Assembly: GCF_017355785.1 (NCBI RefSeq) | Contig: NZ_JAFEWE010000001.1 | Span: 496,001-560,000, forward strand | Source of the DNA: Desertivirga arenae | Lineage (GTDB): Bacteria > Bacteroidota > Bacteroidia > Sphingobacteriales > Sphingobacteriaceae | DNA length: 64,000 nt | Direction: 5' to 3' | Shown here: positions 60,007 to 64,000 of the stretch, piece after piece | Layout: each line of letters starts with the position of its first letter | Numbering within the stretch: position 1 is the stretch's first letter | The notes under the pieces: model-generated | The model's database searches: none | Seen by the model: only the letters and a program-made list of their open reading frames with translations | Told to the model about the DNA's origin: nothing | Translations under genes and position numbers: made by a program

Positions 60007-62511
60007 ATGGTAAACGAAAAACCAACAATTGTTGTAGTCGGAAACGGAATGGTTGGATATAAGTTCTGCGAAAAACTTGTGTCTAAAACCGATGCTTACC
60101 AGGTGATTGTCTTTGGAGACGAACCGAGGCCTGCATATGACCGTGTTCACCTAAGTGAATATTTCAGTGGCAAAACTGCTGACGACTTACTGATGAATAC
60201 TTTAGATTGGTATTCAGAAAACAACATATCTCTTCACCTTAACGATCCGGTTCAGGAAATCAACCCGGAAGCCAAAACGGTCCATTCACTAAAAGGAGAG
60301 GTAATCAAGTATGATTATCTGGTATTGGCTACTGGATCTTCAGCTTTCGTACCTGACATTCCCGGTGTTGAGAAAGAAGGTGTTTTCGTGTACAGAACTA
60401 TTGAAGACCTTGAACTAATTTCTGCGTATGCAAAAAATGCAAAAAATGGAGCAGTGATGGGCGGAGGCCTTTTAGGCCTGGAAGCCGCAAAAGCTTTGAT
60501 AGACCTCGGCCTCAATGAAACTCACGTAATCGAGTTTGCACCAAGGCTTATGCCAAGGCAAATAGACCAGCCTGGAAGCACTATGCTACAGATGAAACTA
60601 AAAGAACTCGGCCTGCAAATTCATTTAAATAAAAGCACCTCTGAAATTGCGGGTGAAGGAAAAATCACAGCCTTAAATTTTGCAGATGATTCTTCTCTCC
60701 CCGTAGATATGCTGGTGATCTCCGCGGGTATCCGCCCCCGTGATGAACTGGCTAAACTGGCAGGTCTGCATGTTGGCAACCGTGGAGGTATCGTTGTGAA
60801 CGAGATGATGCAAACTTCTGATCCAAGCATTTTTGCAATTGGCGAATGCGCACTTCACGAAGGCATGATCTATGGACTGGTTGCTCCAGGATATGAAATG
60901 GCAGAAGTGGTGGTAAGCAAGATCACTGGTGGTGAAAGAGAATTTCACGGCTTTGATATGAGCACGAAATTGAAATTAATTGGTGTTGATGTAGCTAGCT
61001 TTGGAGATCCTTTCATTAACGAACCTGATTGCCGCACCATTGCCCTCGAAGACACGAGCAAAGGCATCTACAAAAGAATTAATATAACTAAAGACGGAAA
61101 GAGCTTATTAGGTGGTGTATTGATCGGTGATGCCGAAGACTACAACATGCTACTTCAAACCGTTAAAAATAACATCGCACTTCCTCCTAATCCTGAGGAT
61201 CTTATACTTGGAACCAGAGGAGGCGAATCAACTGAAGGTGGAGCAGGAGTAATGAACCTTCCGGAAGAAGCCCTTATCTGTTCTTGCGAATCTATCACAA
61301 AAGGCGCCATATGCTGCAAGGTAAGAGACGAAGGAATCACCACGGTTGATGGAATTAAAAAAGCAACGAAAGCGGGAACTGGCTGCGGCGGCTGCATTCC
61401 AATGGTAAAAGATCTTGTGATCGGAACCATGAAGGAACAGGGAATGTATGTCAAAAACGTTCTTTGCGAGCATTTTGATTACTCCAGACAAGAGTTGATG
61501 GATTTAATCAAGATGAATAACGTAAGAAGTTATGATGAAGCGCTTGATCATTATGGCCGCGGAGATGGCTGCGAGGTGTGCAAACCGGCAGTAGCTGCAA
61601 TCTTATCCAGCCTCTGGAATGATCTTATTGTTAAACAGCAGCCAATCCAGGACAGTAACGACAGATATCTTGCGAACATTCAAAAAGGAGGAACTTACTC
61701 CGTAGTTCCAAGAATTCCGGGTGGCGAAATCACTCCTGAGAAACTTATCGTAATAGGGCAAGTTGCACAAAAATATAATTTATACACCAAGATAACCGGG
61801 GGCCAGCGAATAGACCTGTTTGGAGCCCACGTTAATGACCTTCCTGCAATTTGGGAAGAATTAATAGACGCCGGATTCGAAAGCGGACATGCTTATGGAA
61901 AATCATTACGCACAGTGAAAAGCTGCGTGGGAAGCACCTGGTGTCGCTTTGGATTACAAGACAGCGTTTCTTTCGCCATCGAAGTAGAAGAGCGCTACAA
62001 AGGAATTCGTTCTCCGCACAAATTAAAAGGCGGCGTGAGTGGCTGTATTCGTGAGTGTGCTGAAGCTCAGGCAAAAGACTTTGGAATTATCGCAACTGAA
62101 AAAGGCTGGAACCTATATGTTTGCGGAAATGGAGGATCGAAACCACAACACGCTCAACTTATAGCTGCAGACGTGGATAAAGAAACCTGCATCAAATACC
62201 TCGACAGATTCCTCATGTTCTACATCAAAACGGCCGACCCATTAGCGCGCACAGCGACTTGGTTGAATAAAATGGAAGGCGGATTAAGTTATCTTAAAAA
62301 CGTAGTAGTAAACGACAGCCTTGGCATCGGAGAACAACTGGAAGAAGAAATTCAACACCTGATAAACTCATACCATTGCGAATGGACTGAAGTAGTTAGA
62401 AATCCGGAGCTACGCAAACAGTTCTCACACTTTGTGAATGCGCCGGAAGAGAAAGACCCTACAATAGAGTTCGACTCAATGAGAGAACAGATCAAAGCTA
62501 AAGAGTGGTAA
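60007..62511 (+). CDS. nirB: NAD(P)H-dependent nitrite reductase large subunit
   Basis: 834 aa, full length. FAD motif VVGNGMVGYKF (about 10-20), NAD motif GGGLLGLEAA (about 155), BFD-like [2Fe-2S] CSCESITKGAICCKV with GTGCGGC (about 425-465), ferredoxin-like half and sirohaem-[4Fe-4S] ligands in SCVGSTWC (about 639) and GCIRECAEAQ (about 679). It reduces nitrite to ammonium in the cytosol. Upstream FNR-type box suggests oxygen or NO control. Confidence 0.97.
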   Translation: MVNEKPTIVVVGNGMVGYKFCEKLVSKTDAYQVIVFGDEPRPAYDRVHLSEYFSGKTADDLLMNTLDWYSENNISLHLNDPVQEINPEAKTVHSLKGEVIKYDYLVLATGSSAFVPDIPGVEKEGVFVYRTIEDLELISAYAKNAKNGAVMGGGLLGLEAAKALIDLGLNETHVIEFAPRLMPRQIDQPGSTMLQMKLKELGLQIHLNKSTSEIAGEGKITALNFADDSSLPVDMLVISAGIRPRDELAKLAGLHVGNRGGIVVNEMMQTSDPSIFAIGECALHEGMIYGLVAPGYEMAEVVVSKITGGEREFHGFDMSTKLKLIGVDVASFGDPFINEPDCRTIALEDTSKGIYKRINITKDGKSLLGGVLIGDAEDYNMLLQTVKNNIALPPNPEDLILGTRGGESTEGGAGVMNLPEEALICSCESITKGAICCKVRDEGITTVDGIKKATKAGTGCGGCIPMVKDLVIGTMKEQGMYVKNVLCEHFDYSRQELMDLIKMNNVRSYDEALDHYGRGDGCEVCKPAVAAILSSLWNDLIVKQQPIQDSNDRYLANIQKGGTYSVVPRIPGGEITPEKLIVIGQVAQKYNLYTKITGGQRIDLFGAHVNDLPAIWEELIDAGFESGHAYGKSLRTVKSCVGSTWCRFGLQDSVSFAIEVEERYKGIRSPHKLKGGVSGCIRECAEAQAKDFGIIATEKGWNLYVCGNGGSKPQHAQLIAADVDKETCIKYLDRFLMFYIKTADPLARTATWLNKMEGGLSYLKNVVVNDSLGIGEQLEEEIQHLINSYHCEWTEVVRNPELRKQFSHFVNAPEEKDPTIEFDSMREQIKAKEW

Positions 62512-62561
62512 GATCTAACACTAAATTGAATTAAACTTTTGAATTTTTAATTATCAGTATC

Positions 62562-62927
62562 ATGGAAGCAGAAACAACAACAGATATAAAATGGGTCCTT
62601 GCGTGCTATGCAAGTGATGTACCAGAAAATGGCGGAGCATGTGTAAAATACGAGGAGGAACAAATCGCAGTCTTTAATTTTACAAGAAGAGGTGAATGGT
62701 TTGCGACACAAAATCTTTGCCCACATAAACAACAAATGGTCCTGTCAAGAGGCATGATCGGCAGTACCGGAGAAGAGTGTGAACCGAAAGTTGCCTGCCC
62801 TTTCCATAAAAAAACATTTTCTTTAATCTCCGGCGAATGCCTGAGCGGAGATGAATATCAAATAAAGACCTATCCGGTAAAACTTGAAGGTGATAAAGTT
62901 TATATCGGAATAAGATCAACAACTTGA
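62562..62927 (+). CDS. nirD: Nitrite reductase small subunit, Rieske-type
   Basis: 121 aa. Rieske-like [2Fe-2S] ligands in NLCPHK and ACPFHKKTF. Short partner of NirB. It lies 50 bp after nirB and ends in a terminator, so nirBD is a two-gene unit. Confidence 0.93.
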   Translation: MEAETTTDIKWVLACYASDVPENGGACVKYEEEQIAVFNFTRRGEWFATQNLCPHKQQMVLSRGMIGSTGEECEPKVACPFHKKTFSLISGECLSGDEYQIKTYPVKLEGDKVYIGIRSTT

Positions 62928-62955
62928 AAAAGTTGCCATTGTTAAATATCGTTTA

Positions 62956-62979
62956 CCCGGCAGAGATGCCGGGTTTTTT
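62956..62979 (+). terminator. Rho-independent terminator of nirBD
   Basis: Perfect 7-bp stem CCCGGCA/TGCCGGG with GAGA loop and six T. Confidence 0.92.
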
Positions 62980-63064
62980 ACGTTTCCTCCTTCAACCTTT
63001 TACCCTTTAACCTTTCCCCTTTTACCTCCCCAAATCCTATATTTGCCGCAAATACCCATGTTCA

Positions 63065-64000
63065 ATGAGGGATATTACTCACAAACAAATTACTCTACGA
63101 AGCGCGAGGGCTACAGCAATAATTTTCTGTTCAGCCGAAACTATAAAAATTATAGAGGAAGGTCAACTTCCAAAAGGAAATCTGTTTGATGTAGCGAAAG
63201 CTGCCGGCTTCATAGGAGCTAAACTAACTCCACAACTCTTACCCCACTGCCACCCGGTAACGATTGATGGGATGGATATCCGGTTCGAATTCCTTAGTCA
63301 GGAAACCCATGGATCTTTGTTTCCTGAAGGAATTTTTTCCAGAAAAGGAATTGTTATTTACGGTGAAGCAAAGTCTATCGGCCGCACCGGCATTGAAATG
63401 GAAATGCTTACGGCAGTTAGTGTTGCAGCCCTGGAGATTTACGACATGCTGAAGCCTGTAGATACAGCACTTGAAATTGGGCACATTAAGCTGCTAGAGA
63501 AAAAAGGAGGCAAGAGCGACCGCAAGAAGTTTTTCGCCACCTCCCCCACCTGCGCTATATTAGTTTGTTCAGATTCTTGCGCAGAAGGAAAACGCGAGGA
63601 CCGAAGCGGAACACTCATCCAACACATGCTGGAAGAGACAAAAGCAAACGTTGTATATTACAAGATCTTACCAGACAACAAAGAGGAAATCCAGCAACAG
63701 ATCAAAGATTGGGTCTCAGAAGATATTCAATTTATATTTACTACAGGAGGAACCGGACTTGGTCCCCGAGACAATACAGTATCTGCGGTAAAAGAAATAT
63801 TAGAGCGGGACGCGGATGGCATCACGGAGGCGATGAGAAACTTTGGTCAAATGCGCACACCTTTAGCTATGATGAGCCGCGCGGTTGCAGGCTCCATTGC
63901 GAATACGTTGATAGTAACCCTGCCCGGCAGCAGCGATGGCGCAAGAGAATCACTAGAAGCTATTCTACCTGCTGTTTTCCACGCAAGAAAAATGATGAAA
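63065..64000 (+). CDS. Fused MoaC-MoaB molybdopterin synthesis protein (C-terminus outside window)
   Basis: At least 312 aa, open to the window edge. Residues 1-150 are MoaC (cyclic pyranopterin phosphate synthase): HKQITLRSARATAII, LTPQLLPHCHPVTI and SIGRTGIEMEMLTAV. Residues about 160-310 are a MoaB/MogA domain: TGGTGLGPRDNT, TPLAMMSRAVAG and LPGSSDGARESLEAILPAVFHARKMM. The fusion couples two steps of molybdenum cofactor synthesis. It follows nirBD, so nitrate-reductase genes needing Moco may lie beyond the edge. Confidence 0.92.
   Translation, partial: MRDITHKQITLRSARATAIIFCSAETIKIIEEGQLPKGNLFDVAKAAGFIGAKLTPQLLPHCHPVTIDGMDIRFEFLSQETHGSLFPEGIFSRKGIVIYGEAKSIGRTGIEMEMLTAVSVAALEIYDMLKPVDTALEIGHIKLLEKKGGKSDRKKFFATSPTCAILVCSDSCAEGKREDRSGTLIQHMLEETKANVVYYKILPDNKEEIQQQIKDWVSEDIQFIFTTGGTGLGPRDNTVSAVKEILERDADGITEAMRNFGQMRTPLAMMSRAVAGSIANTLIVTLPGSSDGARESLEAILPAVFHARKMMK

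Overview
The window looks like chromosome of a Bacteroidota bacterium, most likely of the Sphingobacteriaceae (Pedobacter-like). Evidence seen in the sequence: many TAnnTTTG-type -7 promoter boxes, few recognisable Shine-Dalgarno sites, a LytS/LytTR pair next to a TonB-receptor-like barrel, lipoproteins with a KKD/QKD tail after the lipobox Cys, a PID-CTERM-like surface protein, and an Arm-domain tyrosine integrase remnant. No phage, CRISPR array or intact insertion sequence was seen.

Layout. 1-1580: left-truncated multi-PAS sensor. 2.1-8.3 kb: DapB-like reductase, ZU5 lipoprotein, a PAS protein with a phosphoacceptor helix but no ATPase, an acetyltransferase, two small proteins, Mn-catalase and a DsbA-like protein. 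8.3-18.7 kb: ABC exporter, two VOC proteins around a nested inverted-repeat element, a barrel protein, two AraC regulators with an SDR and a quinone oxidoreductase. 18.7-20.9 kb: a decayed stretch with a poly-A-frameshifted small gene, an HD hydrolase, an integrase remnant and tRNA-Ala(GGC) and tRNA-Val(GAC). 21.4-28.6 kb: a complete chemosensory operon (STAS, cheY, cheA, cheW, MCP, cheR, cheD, cheB) with no flagellar gene nearby. 28.7-34.1 kb: lipB, MBL hydrolase, HxlR and Crp-like regulators, a second acetyltransferase, then a TetR-ketosynthase pair sharing a 14-bp operator, followed by two predicted small RNA units. 34.1-37.4 kb: FNR-like regulator, HPP protein and ClC channel. 37.7-46.9 kb: two hybrid histidine kinases, a LytTR/LytS pair and a barrel receptor. 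47-55.4 kb: DUF1593 protein, a diheme cytochrome gene with one in-frame amber codon, bioA, a U32 protein/ferredoxin operon, a response regulator and a two-gene DsbD system. 55.6-64 kb: PAP2 phosphatase, small proteins, methyltransferase, PID-CTERM protein, nirBD and a moaC-moaB fusion running off the edge.

Main observations beyond gene calling: (i) three near-identical TGA-N6-TCA sites lie 21-23 bp upstream of -7 boxes, before nirB, before the U32/ferredoxin operon, and before a short terminator-bounded transcript, so the FNR-like regulator encoded at 34.1-34.8 kb may control nitrite reduction, an Fe-S RNA-modification operon and a small RNA; (ii) two dispersed copies of a hairpin RNA with compensatory stem changes and a conserved loop; (iii) a TetR operator duplicated at its own promoter and at the start codon of the adjacent ketosynthase; (iv) a single amber codon inside an otherwise intact cytochrome gene. 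All functional statements are inferred from sequence reading alone; no database search was run.
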